Counted from the first letter of the stretch, positions 16,415 through 24,999 are shown. The stretch is DNA of 32,282 bases from Parachlamydiales bacterium (GCA_016463375.1 JAEMRK010000014.1:1-32282); one strand, 5' to 3'. Numbers and translations are program-made. Notes: a model not told the origin generated them from the letters alone.

Positions 16415-17818
16415 ATGGAATTAATTTGGATTTGCTCAAGTTTTGCAGTTGTACTTATCGCATTGTTAGTATGGATGTTAAGATCTAATTATGTTTTGCA
16501 AGGGCGCAATCAAGCCATTCAAAAAGAAATTTCAGAAGAAATAACAAAACGTAGTGTTGCTGAGGAAAAAGCTCGACGATCATCAGAACTTGAGAATCAA
16601 ATTGTAAACTTACAATTTGAAAAAGAGACTCTAACGACTAAATTAACTCATATTCAAGTGCGAGCAGAAGAAGAACGCAAAGCAGCTGATGAAAAAATTG
16701 AAATCCTTCAGACAGCAGAAAAAAAATGGACTGATTTATTTAAGGCTTTGTCCGCTGAGAGCTTACAACATAACAATCGCTCATTTTTAGAACTGGCGAA
16801 AGCGACTTTAGAAAAATTTCAAGAAGGTGCTAAAGGCGATTTAGAAAAAAGGCAACAAGCGATTCATGAAATCATAAAACCAGTTAGAGAGTCTTTAGAT
16901 AAATTTGATCACAAAGTATGCGAATTAGAAAAAGCCAGAACAGGTGCTTATGAATCCCTCATGCAACAAGTTAAGCACTTAACAGAAGGCCAAACAGGAC
17001 TTAGACAAGAAACAGCAAATCTTGTTAAAGCATTGCGAGCACCAATTGTGCGTGGTCGCTGGGGTGAGATTCAACTTAAACGCGTTGTTGAACTCGCTGG
17101 CATGCTCGATCATTGCGATTTTTATGAGCAAGAAAGTGTAACAACAGAAGATGGGCGTTTAAGACCAGATCTTCTTGTTCGATTACCTGGTAATAAACAA
17201 ATAGTTGTCGATGCCAAAGCTCCATTGAGTGCTTATTTAGAAGCGATTGAATGCCACGACGAAGATGAGAAAAAATTAAAATTAAAAGACCACGCAAGAC
17301 AAGTGCGTGCACACATCACAGCATTGAGTAAAAAAAGCTATTGGGATCAATTTCAGCCATCACCAGAGTTCGTAGTTTTATTTCTTCCCGGTGAAACTTT
17401 CTTTAGTGCAGCTTTAGAACAAGATCCACAACTCATTGAACTTGGCGTGGAGCAAAAAGTTATATTAGCAACACCTACTACATTAATTGGACTTTTAAGA
17501 GCTGTATCTTATGGATGGAGACAAGAATCATTATCCCAAAATGCAAAACATATTAGTGATATGGGTAAAGACCTATACAAAAGACTTACTGATATGACTG
17601 ATCATTGGGTGCGTATGGGTAAAAATTTGGGACAAGCTGTTCAATGTTACAACAAAGCAGTAGGTTCTTTAGAAACCAGAGTTTTAGTTACAGCTAGAAA
17701 ATTTAAAGATTTAGTTGCGGTGAGTGAAGACGTTGAAGAAGCATCTCCTATCGAACAAGTGCCAAGAGCTTTACAAGCTTTAGATTTGTTTAATCCAAAC
17801 CCTGAGGGTTTGGATTAA
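16415..17818 (+). CDS. rmuC: RmuC family DNA recombination protein
   Basis: RmuC homologues are predicted membrane-anchored nucleases that limit recombination between inverted repeats. Residues 1-22 form a membrane anchor ([21 protein letters not shown]), followed by a long coiled coil to about residue 190 (repeated Glu/Lys/Gln-rich heptads). The conserved catalytic domain then begins [24 protein letters not shown] and contains [21 protein letters not shown], whose D...DAK pattern fits the nuclease-like fold. I chose ATG at 16415 because AGG lies 6 nt upstream and the anchor follows directly; an in-frame GTG at 16382 would add 11 residues. A 14-bp perfect hairpin covers the last codons and the stop. 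Confidence 0.92.
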   Translation: MELIWICSSFAVVLIALLVWMLRSNYVLQGRNQAIQKEISEEITKRSVAEEKARRSSELENQIVNLQFEKETLTTKLTHIQVRAEEERKAADEKIEILQTAEKKWTDLFKALSAESLQHNNRSFLELAKATLEKFQEGAKGDLEKRQQAIHEIIKPVRESLDKFDHKVCELEKARTGAYESLMQQVKHLTEGQTGLRQETANLVKALRAPIVRGRWGEIQLKRVVELAGMLDHCDFYEQESVTTEDGRLRPDLLVRLPGNKQIVVDAKAPLSAYLEAIECHDEDEKKLKLKDHARQVRAHITALSKKSYWDQFQPSPEFVVLFLPGETFFSAALEQDPQLIELGVEQKVILATPTTLIGLLRAVSYGWRQESLSQNAKHISDMGKDLYKRLTDMTDHWVRMGKNLGQAVQCYNKAVGSLETRVLVTARKFKDLVAVSEDVEEASPIEQVPRALQALDLFNPNPEGLD

Positions 17819-17819
17819 A
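17789..17819. terminator. Long perfect hairpin over the rmuC stop codon
   Basis: Two perfect 14-nt arms (TTTAATCCAAACCC / GGGTTTGGATTAAA) with a 3-nt TGA loop include the last rmuC codons (FNPNPEGLD) and its TAA. It stands between convergent genes, and the A-rich and T-rich flanks allow termination in both directions, although neither strand has a long U-tract. It lies inside coding sequence, which is uncommon. Confidence 0.65.
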
Positions 17820-17831
17820 ATACTTTAAATA

Positions 17832-18467
17832 TTATGACTTTATATAAAGTGTAATTTGATTATTAATTGTCTCGAGCAAATCTGAATCAGAAATTTCACT
17901 AAGTACAGCTGTTATGCAATCCCATTTTTTTTCATTGTCCAAAAGGGAGCAATAAATGGCAAAGCATGCAAGCACCTGTTTTTTTTCAAAACTAAACTCT
18001 GAAATAATTTTTTTTAAATCGTTCGGTTTATTAAAAAGTACGTTCGAAGCTATTTCTTTATAACCCGATATTAGTTGTATGGTTTTAGGAATGCGTAACG
18101 AATTGTTTTTTTTAATTTGTTCTGAAATTTGTTTGCAAATCCATGATTCCTGATGACCTGCTTCAAACAATAGCTTACTGACTTCTACGTTAATATTTTT
18201 GTCTTCGAAAGGGAGTATATTAAAGTAATCGAGCGCTTTACTTGCATCGCTCCTTAAAATGTTTGAAAACACTTCTACTGGATTATCAGAAAATTGGGTT
18301 GATACTTGAAGGGGAGATATATCCTTACATTTATGAGATTCTTGAGAAGAATCTGAAATCCAACGAAAATCGCGGCCCTTGAAGCTTGATAAAGTTTTTA
18401 ACTTATTATTTATTTGGTTATGTAATACTTGAATTGTAGGTGGGAGAAAAGAGCCGGGAATTCTCAT
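17832..18467 (-). CDS. Hypothetical helical protein, downstream member of a tandem pair
   Basis: This 211-residue protein has no signal peptide or membrane helix and is mostly predicted helical, with repeated Leu/Ile/Lys heptads. Its C-terminal 110 residues (from about LLFEAGHQESWICKQISEQIKK to the end) align by eye in length and pattern with the upstream gene at 18489-19133 (LFFCSNVERNWIYKKIIDLI...). Shared points are an invariant W-I-x-K, a similar run of short helices and a DxDLxxxxxQxI ending. They look like diverged tandem paralogues. AAAGG lies 6 nt before the ATG, and the gap to the upstream gene is 21 nt, so they form an operon. A host-directed role is possible in this phylum, but nothing in the sequence shows it. 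Confidence 0.75.
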   Translation of the reverse strand: MRIPGSFLPPTIQVLHNQINNKLKTLSSFKGRDFRWISDSSQESHKCKDISPLQVSTQFSDNPVEVFSNILRSDASKALDYFNILPFEDKNINVEVSKLLFEAGHQESWICKQISEQIKKNNSLRIPKTIQLISGYKEIASNVLFNKPNDLKKIISEFSFEKKQVLACFAIYCSLLDNEKKWDCITAVLSEISDSDLLETINNQITLYIKS

Positions 18468-18488
18468 AAAGTGCCTTTATAAAATTTG

Positions 18489-19133
18489 TTAAGTAAATCT
18501 TTTTTGTGCAAGAGACTGTAATTTGTCATGTTGTTTCAACAACCGATTAGTAATAAGCTGACTCAATTGAATTTTTAAATCTCTATCCTCAATACAATCC
18601 GTTAACTCAACAGCGTCCGTGCAGCAGTTTAACTTTAGTTTGATGATTATGTGTAGGCAACAAAGTATATGTTTTATTTGTTGAGGCATCCAACTAAAAT
18701 ATAATTTTGAGTCAGCTGGTAACATATCACTTACTGTTTCTAATGCTATAGAGGAATCTGGCAGCAAGTATGCAGCTTTAACAAAATCTTTTGTTTTTTT
18801 TAGAAAAATTAAATCGATAATTTTTTTATAAATCCAATTACGTTCGACATTGGAGCAAAAAAAAAGCTCGGTCATTTTATCTTTAAAAAAAGGGCTGCGA
18901 GTTTCTGCTTTTAGGAAGTGTTCAAATGCTAAATTTCTATCAATTTTAAATAGGTTTTGAAGTTCTTCAACCAGTTTTTTTTCAGTTTCGATCGAACATT
19001 TACTGAGCTCTAAATAATCTTCTAAAATTAATTCCGAAATAATAGGTATTGGGGTTAACTGCTTTTTTAAATCTGTATAATGCAAGATCGATAGTTGACT
19101 ATTTGATTGTCCTGAGATCACCTCATTACGCAT
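18489..19133 (-). CDS. Hypothetical helical protein, upstream member of a tandem pair
   Basis: This 214-residue protein of unknown function starts MRNEVISGQ, with AAGG 4 nt upstream of the ATG. It is soluble, helix-rich and contains Cys-pair segments (ILCCLHII, LNCCTDAV) in its C-terminal half. The region from about residue 90 onward parallels the next gene (17832-18467), including the WIYK / WICK element and the final EDRDLKIQLSQLI / SDSDLLETINNQI segments, so a duplication followed by strong divergence is likely. No homologous family is recognised. An AT-rich TTAA tandem run lies 13-31 nt upstream of the start. Confidence 0.75.
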   Translation of the reverse strand: MRNEVISGQSNSQLSILHYTDLKKQLTPIPIISELILEDYLELSKCSIETEKKLVEELQNLFKIDRNLAFEHFLKAETRSPFFKDKMTELFFCSNVERNWIYKKIIDLIFLKKTKDFVKAAYLLPDSSIALETVSDMLPADSKLYFSWMPQQIKHILCCLHIIIKLKLNCCTDAVELTDCIEDRDLKIQLSQLITNRLLKQHDKLQSLAQKRFT

Positions 19134-19145
19134 TTTACCTTAACT

Positions 19146-19164
19146 TTAATTAATTAATTAATTA
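19146..19164. repeat. TTAA tandem run
   Basis: About 4.75 copies of TTAA lie just upstream of the 19133 start codon. It is an AT-rich, self-complementary run that could vary by slippage or act as an UP-like or curved element. No specific role can be assigned. Confidence 0.6.
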
Positions 19165-19346
19165 TGTTTTAAAAAATAGAGGTTTTACATTTGAATTATT
19201 TATCCCTGCATAGTAGTATTACTCAGCAGAATTGACCTCATAAAAAGTAATATTCAGCTTTTGGTAAGCGATTAAACCTCTTTTAAGGATGACATGTATG
19301 ACTTTATTAATAAGTACGTCCCATTTTACACCATTTAAATGAATGG

Positions 19347-19562
19347 TCAAAGTAAAGGATTTTCAAACTCGAGTGTGAAAATACTATGTAAAGTTAGGTT
19401 AACTTTTAATAACAAATTTTTATCGAGAAGAAGATCTAAAATAGGGTCGGTTTGGCCTACAATATTTTCGAATATGGTTTGAAGGCTTTTCCATGATTTG
19501 CTATTAGAATGGTTATCACAAGTTTTTTCGCCAATCTTTTTTTCACTGATACGTGATGCCAT
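19347..19562 (-). CDS. Possible small hypothetical protein
   Basis: This is a 71-codon ATG-initiated frame (MASRISEKKIGEKTCDNHSN...). It is charged at the N-terminus, then rich in Leu/Ile with no transmembrane segment. No family is recognised and no Shine-Dalgarno sequence precedes the ATG. It lies in the same direction as its neighbours, in a stretch of about 500 nt otherwise without genes. It may be a real short gene, a remnant of a larger one, or a chance frame in AT-rich DNA. Confidence 0.35.
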   Translation of the reverse strand: MASRISEKKIGEKTCDNHSNSKSWKSLQTIFENIVGQTDPILDLLLDKNLLLKVNLTLHSIFTLEFENPLL

Positions 19563-19634
19563 AAATGTAGTTCAGGGGGAGATTAGAGCAAAGTAATTAT
19601 ATCTAGATTGTTGAAAAATACCAGAGTATTTTGT

Positions 19635-20057
19635 CTAATTTTCAATTTTGTGTTTGTAGTCTTTGATTTTTTTGGGAAATGTTTTTTCAAATCGGTAATG
19701 AATCACTTTTCCATGTTTCCAATCGCACCCAAGATAATACGATTGAACATCCCAAAATGTTCCATAAAAAGTAAAGCTTCCAGGAGAAAATACTGTGCGC
19801 TCTTGTGATAAAGTAAAATTAATGATTTTGCTGACCACAACTTCGTAGGGTTTTTCGTTCATGAGGAAATTGGTTATTAATAAAGGATATTCAAGCTCTA
19901 TTTGATAAATGTTTTGTTCTGGATTAATCTTCCTAAAGTCATTAAGCTTACCCTTTTTTAGAAGGTCGAAAGCATATAAATCTATATGAGTTACGGTTTT
20001 TGCAAACTCTTTCCAGACATCATGCCAAGTGCATGGTTTAACGTCTTGCATCTCCAC
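19635..20057 (-). CDS. Hypothetical protein
   Basis: This 140-residue protein of unknown function is rich in aromatic residues (EYPLLITNFL, FTFYGTFWDVQSYYLGCDW), with a probable mixed alpha/beta fold and a basic C-terminus. The listed start is GTG at 20057; an in-frame ATG follows two codons later. Neither has a well-spaced ribosome-binding site. The frame stays open upstream to a TAA without any ATG/GTG/TTG, and a good AAAGG lies further upstream, so the true start is uncertain. It sits about 80 nt after the DUF455 gene on the same strand and may share its transcript. Confidence 0.6.
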   Translation of the reverse strand: MEMQDVKPCTWHDVWKEFAKTVTHIDLYAFDLLKKGKLNDFRKINPEQNIYQIELEYPLLITNFLMNEKPYEVVVSKIINFTLSQERTVFSPGSFTFYGTFWDVQSYYLGCDWKHGKVIHYRFEKTFPKKIKDYKHKIEN

Positions 20058-20139
20058 GTCTTGAACGGGAGATAATCGAGATTTTAGTAAATTTAAAATT
20101 GTCAGACCTTTATAAAGTTATTTGAAAAAGAATTGATCT

Positions 20140-20916
20140 CTAAGCCAAGCGCAATTGCTCTATCCATTCTGTTGATACACCAGCTTTAATGCGCGGTTCT
20201 TCATTGAGTTGGAAACCAACAGCTCTTTTTGGTGATAAATAAGGCGGCAGACTTTGTAACCATGTTTGCCAAGTAGAAAGTTCTTCTTTTTTATAATGTT
20301 GCAACCAGCGCCAACCAAAACGTACGTGTCTTATTTCGTCATTAAGAATAGTTGCCATCAATTCTGATGATTTTATATCTCCGTGCTTTTCAAATGATGC
20401 TCCATAAAGAGGAGCAAAATCAAGATTTGCCATTTCTAATGTTAAACTCATTACACTGATATAATGAAGAGGTGACCTAATATAAGGGGTGTGGTTCCAA
20501 AAATGGCGATAAAGAGGGTGATCTCCAAAGCTGACACCCATCTCCTTTAATCGATTACAGTAAAGTTTGACATGCTCTTGTTCTTCTTTGAGAGTATGAA
20601 TTAAACCTTTTCGGAAATTAGTAGGAGCGTTTGGAAACGCAAGTAAAGCGTGTGCCATCATTTCAACTGCCAATAGCTCATGACCTGCAAAGCGATGTAA
20701 GCAGATTGCGCGCTTATCAGTGTGACGATGATCACACAAAGGGGGCAGTTTTTCTTTTCTAGTGCGTCTTTGAAAACCAAGACCGGCAGGTCTTACAGGC
20801 TCTTTCCAAATAAGTGGGGGACCGGGATTTAAATCAGAAAGCTCCTCTGGGTCGAGGAGCTTTTCTTCAAGAGTGTCTGCAGACAAAATTCTTTGGCACC
20901 ACTCACGAACTTCCAT
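20140..20916 (-). CDS. DUF455 family ferritin-like protein
   Basis: This 258-residue protein fits the DUF455/COG2833 family, a ferritin-like four-helix bundle expected to bind two metal ions. Likely ligands in order are E80 (AGHELLAVEMMAHALLAFP), E112 and H115 (EEQEHVKLY), E161 (LTLEMANLDFAPLY), and E194 and H197 (NDEIRHVRFGW). The family's reaction is unknown; related ferritin-like enzymes are oxygenases or hydroxylases. There is no signal peptide, so it is cytosolic. It follows the SH3-domain gene by 18 nt and is likely co-transcribed, though the functional link between the two is unclear. Confidence 0.85.
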   Translation of the reverse strand: MEVREWCQRILSADTLEEKLLDPEELSDLNPGPPLIWKEPVRPAGLGFQRRTRKEKLPPLCDHRHTDKRAICLHRFAGHELLAVEMMAHALLAFPNAPTNFRKGLIHTLKEEQEHVKLYCNRLKEMGVSFGDHPLYRHFWNHTPYIRSPLHYISVMSLTLEMANLDFAPLYGASFEKHGDIKSSELMATILNDEIRHVRFGWRWLQHYKKEELSTWQTWLQSLPPYLSPKRAVGFQLNEEPRIKAGVSTEWIEQLRLA

Positions 20917-20934
20917 CTATTTTTTTTAATTCCT

Positions 20935-22230
20935 TTATTCAACCGAAATGACGTAAAAGGCTGGATAGGCAAAATTATTACTATCGCGTTGGACAGCAAT
21001 GACTTTAACTTGTTGACCAATTTTGTCTTGTAGGTTGATTTTTGTACTGTAAAGATAAGCCACAGGTGCTTGACCTTGTTTTAAAATAAAATCACCTGGG
21101 CGATTCATAACATGACGAGTAAAAGGCTCTAGTATACCAGTTAAAACTTTTGATTCAAGTTCTTGTTCACTGTAAAAGGCATCAATATCTTCGCCATCAT
21201 GCTCTTTTACCCAAGAAAGATATAAGCTTTTTTCTACCGGTTCCCATACGCGCATTTGATCTGTCATCACAACATATGGACTTTTATCTGCGTCCAAAGC
21301 ATTGCAATTAGCATCTTCAGTTGCTAATTGTGCACCTTCTGCAAATGACTGTGAATGTTGAAGTTGACGATCGATTTCACCGAGTTTTTCTTGGTAAGCG
21401 TAGACTTCATGATCAAACACAGCTTGTTTTGCTGTGAATGCTTCTTGAGCATGCTGCGTTTTATCTTCTAAGTAGGCTATCTTTTTTTGTATGTAAGCTT
21501 CGTTTAACATAGCAGCAAGTTCTTGCGATTTTTTGACTTCTTCAGGAAAATCGCTAAAGTCTTTTGCAATTTTTTGAAATTGATCACGAGCTTTTTGAAT
21601 ATCGATTTCTTCAAAAGATTTACGCATTTCAGATTGGCTAAGCAGGCAAGCTTGATTGACAGCTTGTTCCACTTCACTTCGTCGTGTTTCTAATTGAGCA
21701 AAAAGTTCAGGCTTACCTGCATTGCTCACGAAATCACTGGCAACAAATAAGCGCACAGTTGAAGGCAGATCAATTTCTAACCATTTAGGTTGAGCAGTAC
21801 AGATGTTAGCTTTAATTTTATCGCCGGAGTTGAGTTGGCCGACTATTGGAGCATCTAATGAAGGTTCTAAACGGATGTTGACGCGAGATCCTTCAACAAC
21901 CCCATCTAATACGAATGATCTAAAAACGTATCCTTTGACACCTTTAGGAGGTTGTACCGCATAAAAGTGATTTTGTTCTCCATCAACCACTAATAAATCA
22001 CCCGCTTGTAGATCGCGAATAACTGGGCTGTCTAAATCGGGGCGTAAACGTAAGCGTACGGATTTGCGTTTAACTTTACCAGTAAACGCTTCAAAAGCAG
22101 GCTTGACGATTGCAGCAGATGCAACTTGACCAGCTTCTTGGGCAGCAGTTTTTGTCTGAGCTTCTTCGGCAAATGCCAGTGAATTAACTGTCGTTAATGA
22201 CAATAGACAAAATAAAGATGTGAGACGCAT
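20935..22230 (-). CDS. Secreted double-SH3b protein, probable Ctad1 (CT017) homologue
   Basis: This 431-residue secreted protein has a signal peptide (RLTSLFCLLSLTTVNSLAFA). Two bacterial SH3 domains follow, at about 50-108 (VRLRLRPDLDSPVIRDLQAGD) and about 112-170 (VNIRLEPSLDAPIVGQLNSGD). A coiled-coil region covers about 175-310 and a unique C-terminal domain ends FYVISVE. C. trachomatis Ctad1 (CT017) has nearly the same length and also two N-terminal SH3 domains; it is a surface invasin that binds integrin beta-1. The neighbouring genes here match CT016 and CT015 (phoH), which supports orthology by synteny. Whether this protein binds a host receptor is inference only, since hosts of environmental chlamydiae are mostly protists. 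AGGAAG precedes the ATG. Confidence 0.85.
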   Translation of the reverse strand: MRLTSLFCLLSLTTVNSLAFAEEAQTKTAAQEAGQVASAAIVKPAFEAFTGKVKRKSVRLRLRPDLDSPVIRDLQAGDLLVVDGEQNHFYAVQPPKGVKGYVFRSFVLDGVVEGSRVNIRLEPSLDAPIVGQLNSGDKIKANICTAQPKWLEIDLPSTVRLFVASDFVSNAGKPELFAQLETRRSEVEQAVNQACLLSQSEMRKSFEEIDIQKARDQFQKIAKDFSDFPEEVKKSQELAAMLNEAYIQKKIAYLEDKTQHAQEAFTAKQAVFDHEVYAYQEKLGEIDRQLQHSQSFAEGAQLATEDANCNALDADKSPYVVMTDQMRVWEPVEKSLYLSWVKEHDGEDIDAFYSEQELESKVLTGILEPFTRHVMNRPGDFILKQGQAPVAYLYSTKINLQDKIGQQVKVIAVQRDSNNFAYPAFYVISVE

Positions 22231-22308
22231 GAGCTTCCTCTAGAAATCTATGACTAAGGCTAGAGGCCAACATATCGTGGAACTAATTTGAAAACAATAA
22301 AATTAATA

Positions 22309-22327
22309 GGTCCGCAGAATGCGGACC
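22309..22327 (-). terminator. Rho-independent terminator of the CT016-like gene
   Basis: A perfect 8-bp GC-rich stem (GGTCCGCA / TGCGGACC, 3-nt loop) lies 15 nt after the stop. On the minus strand it is followed by TATTAATTTTATT. Confidence 0.88.
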
Positions 22328-22341
22328 CTTAAAGAAATTTT

Positions 22342-23040
22342 CTAACTTTTTAAAACAGCATGTATGTGTTCGCAGTTCTTATCACCACATGTACAGCCCA
22401 CAGGATCACCTAAGTAAACATTGTATTGCTCTTGGGCATCCAATGGATTAGTGACAGTGTAAAGCTTTTCGCCATTTTGCATAATATCCCAAACTTTAAA
22501 ACGTAAGTCTTCTTCAGTGACTTCATCTTCTTCGTTTGATGCGATTTCATCTTGAGGCAATGTATTATGTATTGCTTTTGCAATTTGACAGTGCAAACAG
22601 TTACAGCCATATTCAGGCTTTGGCATATTCATCGCTTCTTCAGGACCAACGATTTTTGCAATAGATGTAATTTTTTCCAGCATATCGGCTGGCATGTCGG
22701 GCATATCTTTTTGCTCAGGATTATGTTGAAGAGCGGCACCTAAATTTTCTAAATTGCCAATACCTAATTTAAAGGGGATGCCAGTGGATTGACTACCTTG
22801 GGAAACAATTTTTTCTTCAGCACCATTTTCAATGAATTTTAAATGAGCCGCAAAAATAGCTTGAAGGATTTTTTGATCTAAATGGGGTATTTTCACTTTA
22901 ACATTATCGGCGAGTGTAACGACGAGAAGGTCTGTTCGAGAAATCGGATCCGTTTCAACTTGTAAAGAGCGGATATGATCCCAAGTAGTGGAGATATAGG
23001 GAGGAAAGCAAAAAACTTTTTCATTAATTTTAATTTTCAT
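22342..23040 (-). CDS. Conserved chlamydial hypothetical protein, CT016-like
   Basis: This 232-residue soluble protein has two cysteine clusters that could bind zinc: C146-x-C148-x-x-C151 (GCNCLHC) and a C-terminal C216-x-C218-x4-C223-x-H225 (GCTCGDKNCEHIHAVL). The N-terminal 70 residues form a compact alpha/beta region (KINEKVFCFPPYIST...), and the middle is acidic. It is divergent from phoH and followed by the SH3-domain gene, as I recall for CT016 beside phoH (CT015) and Ctad1 (CT017); the C-terminal GCTCG...CEH motif fits my memory of that family. Function unknown; a nucleic-acid-binding or metal-binding role would fit the Cys clusters. A good promoter and terminator bracket it as a single-gene unit. 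Confidence 0.8.
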   Translation of the reverse strand: MKIKINEKVFCFPPYISTTWDHIRSLQVETDPISRTDLLVVTLADNVKVKIPHLDQKILQAIFAAHLKFIENGAEEKIVSQGSQSTGIPFKLGIGNLENLGAALQHNPEQKDMPDMPADMLEKITSIAKIVGPEEAMNMPKPEYGCNCLHCQIAKAIHNTLPQDEIASNEEDEVTEEDLRFKVWDIMQNGEKLYTVTNPLDAQEQYNVYLGDPVGCTCGDKNCEHIHAVLKS

Positions 23041-23075
23041 AAACGCGCCTCATTCGTCGTTTAAAACTTATCATT

Positions 23076-23104
23076 ATTATAACAAAGAGAGCTTTTTCAG
23101 ACAA
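23076..23104 (-). promoter_or_regulatory. Promoter of the CT016-like gene
   Basis: On the minus strand, TTGTCT (23104-23099, four of six matches) and a perfect TATAAT (23081-23076) are 17 nt apart, about 35-65 nt upstream of the ATG at 23040. Confidence 0.7.
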
Positions 23105-23304
23105 TATCAAATTAGCACTTTGAACAGTCGACTGCTATTTAATGACTTAAGCAGTTAATTGTTAGTGACTAAAACTTAAATTCAAAAATGAGAACTTGTT
23201 CTATTCTAAAAATCATTATTTTTGTAATTTCTGATTTTTGGGTGCACTTTTTAAATGGTACCCATCTGTCTAAATAGACCTTTAAAAGAAAATAAGGAGA
23301 CCGA

Positions 23305-24615
23305 GTGGCTCGAAAAACATTTGTTATCGACACCAACGTTCTAATTCATGATCCAGAAGCAATGCTCAAATTTCCTGGTAACGACGTCATTTTACCATTG
23401 GCGTTACTAGAAGAATTGGATGCAATGAAACGTTTTCATGATGAATTAGGCAAAAATGCCCGAATGGTCATTCGCACATTAGATGCGTTAAAAAGCTTAG
23501 GTCAAGGTGATTTACATAGTGGTGTTCATCTAGAAAATGATTCAACAGTTCGTATTCAATTAGAACTTAAGCCAGCCAACGCTGGTAATTTTGGATTTTC
23601 GCTTAATATCACAAGTAACAAAATTATTTTGACTGCCTTTTCATTGAAGCAAAAGGGGGAGCAACGCGTTGTCTTGGTGTCTAAAGACTTTGCAGCTCGT
23701 GTTAAAGCAGAAGCTTGTGGATTAGAAGCAGAGGATTACGAGAACCAAAAAGTCTCTTTTGAAAATATTTATAGAGGGATGCGTTGGGTTGAAACGAGCA
23801 AGCAAGATATCGATCAGTTTTATAAAGATGGTCATATCACACCTAAAGAAAACGATTTTTGTCCTAATGAATATTGCATAATGACATCACCTGAGCACTC
23901 ATCAGCAGTTGGTAAGTATAATGCTCAAACTGGAAAAATCTCTTCACTACTTAAAGTTAATCAACATATTTGGGGTATTAATCCTCTCAATGTTGAGCAA
24001 CGCTGTGCAATCGATTTGATACTCAGAGATGATGTTAAACTCGTCACTTTGTTTGGACAAGCAGGAACTGGTAAAACATTACTAGCATTAGCCTGTGGGC
24101 TTAGAAAAGTATTTGACGAAGGGATATACAATCGTATTTTAGTCTCTAGACCAATTATCCCACTTGGTAAGGACATCGGTTATTTGCCCGGTATGAAAGA
24201 AGAAAAACTCTATCATTGGATGCAACCGATTTATGATAATTTAGAGTTTTTATGCAATTCAACGGGAAGTGAACCGTCAGAAACGCTGCGTTGGGTCATG
24301 GATAGTAAAAAAATAGAAATGGAAGCTGTGACCTATATTCGAGGTCGTTCGTTACCAAAAATGTTTTTAATTATTGATGAAGCGCAAAATTTAACACCTC
24401 ATGAAATGAAAACTATCATTTCAAGAGCTGGTGCGGGTACAAAAGTTGTTTTAACTGGAGATCCAACGCAAATTGATAACCCGTATCTTGATAAAGATTC
24501 CAATGGGTTAACCTATACAGTAAGCCGTTTCAAAAATCATAAGATTTTTGGACATATTTATTTAGAGAAGACCGAGCGCTCAGAACTAGCAGCTCTTGCT
24601 GCCGAAGTTCTTTAG
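23305..24615 (+). CDS. phoH: PIN domain - PhoH ATPase fusion
   Basis: This 436-residue protein combines an N-terminal PIN ribonuclease domain (about 1-135, starting FVIDTNVLIHDP with D9, and LEELDAMK) with a C-terminal PhoH-type P-loop ATPase. Walker A is GQAGTGKT at 251-258 and Walker B is LIIDEAQN near 350; a TGDPTQID segment follows. PIN-PhoH proteins are RNA helicase/nuclease-like factors (YlaK/PhoH2 type), probably acting in RNA processing or decay. All visible ATPase motifs are intact. The start is GTG with an ideal AAGGAG ribosome-binding site 6 nt upstream. Its 3' end overlaps the convergent gene at 24586 by 30 nt. Confidence 0.93.
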   Translation: MARKTFVIDTNVLIHDPEAMLKFPGNDVILPLALLEELDAMKRFHDELGKNARMVIRTLDALKSLGQGDLHSGVHLENDSTVRIQLELKPANAGNFGFSLNITSNKIILTAFSLKQKGEQRVVLVSKDFAARVKAEACGLEAEDYENQKVSFENIYRGMRWVETSKQDIDQFYKDGHITPKENDFCPNEYCIMTSPEHSSAVGKYNAQTGKISSLLKVNQHIWGINPLNVEQRCAIDLILRDDVKLVTLFGQAGTGKTLLALACGLRKVFDEGIYNRILVSRPIIPLGKDIGYLPGMKEEKLYHWMQPIYDNLEFLCNSTGSEPSETLRWVMDSKKIEMEAVTYIRGRSLPKMFLIIDEAQNLTPHEMKTIISRAGAGTKVVLTGDPTQIDNPYLDKDSNGLTYTVSRFKNHKIFGHIYLEKTERSELAALAAEVL

Positions 24616-24999
24616 TAGAGTACTAGCTAGAGAATCGATTTCTTTACCAGATAACGGTTCTTGATCATTAGAAATCCAGACCTGATGTCCAGATGAGTAA
24701 ATCGTCTGCATCAGGTCTTTAATTTTGTAGACCAAAAAATGAGCATTATTTCTTTCGCAGAACCCCCGAGCAAGAATATTTGGAGTTTTTGATCCTTTAA
24801 TTTGATTAAGAGCATTTTCAAAATCAGTTTTTACAAATGGCAATTCGTACAATGCTTTAGGCCCACCAATAGCGTTTACTATAGATATTGGATAGTTTCT
24901 AGCTAAAATAATGGTCTCTTTATCTTTATTAAAATGCGATTCCACAATTTCTCGCCATTTAGCTGTAGGCTTAAGTATAGGGTAAAATTTGATTGCCAT
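24586..24999 (-). CDS. Hypothetical protein overlapping the phoH 3' end
   Basis: This 137-residue soluble protein of unknown function begins MAIKFYPILKPTAKW and contains an IILARNYPISIVNAIGG stretch and an AHFLVYKIKDLMQTI segment, with mixed alpha/beta character. Its last 30 nt overlap the end of phoH on the opposite strand, with no room for a terminator between them. Only a weak GAG serves as ribosome-binding site. Length and residue usage look like a real gene, but no family is recognised. Confidence 0.6.
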   Translation of the reverse strand: MAIKFYPILKPTAKWREIVESHFNKDKETIILARNYPISIVNAIGGPKALYELPFVKTDFENALNQIKGSKTPNILARGFCERNNAHFLVYKIKDLMQTIYSSGHQVWISNDQEPLSGKEIDSLASTLLKNFGSKSC

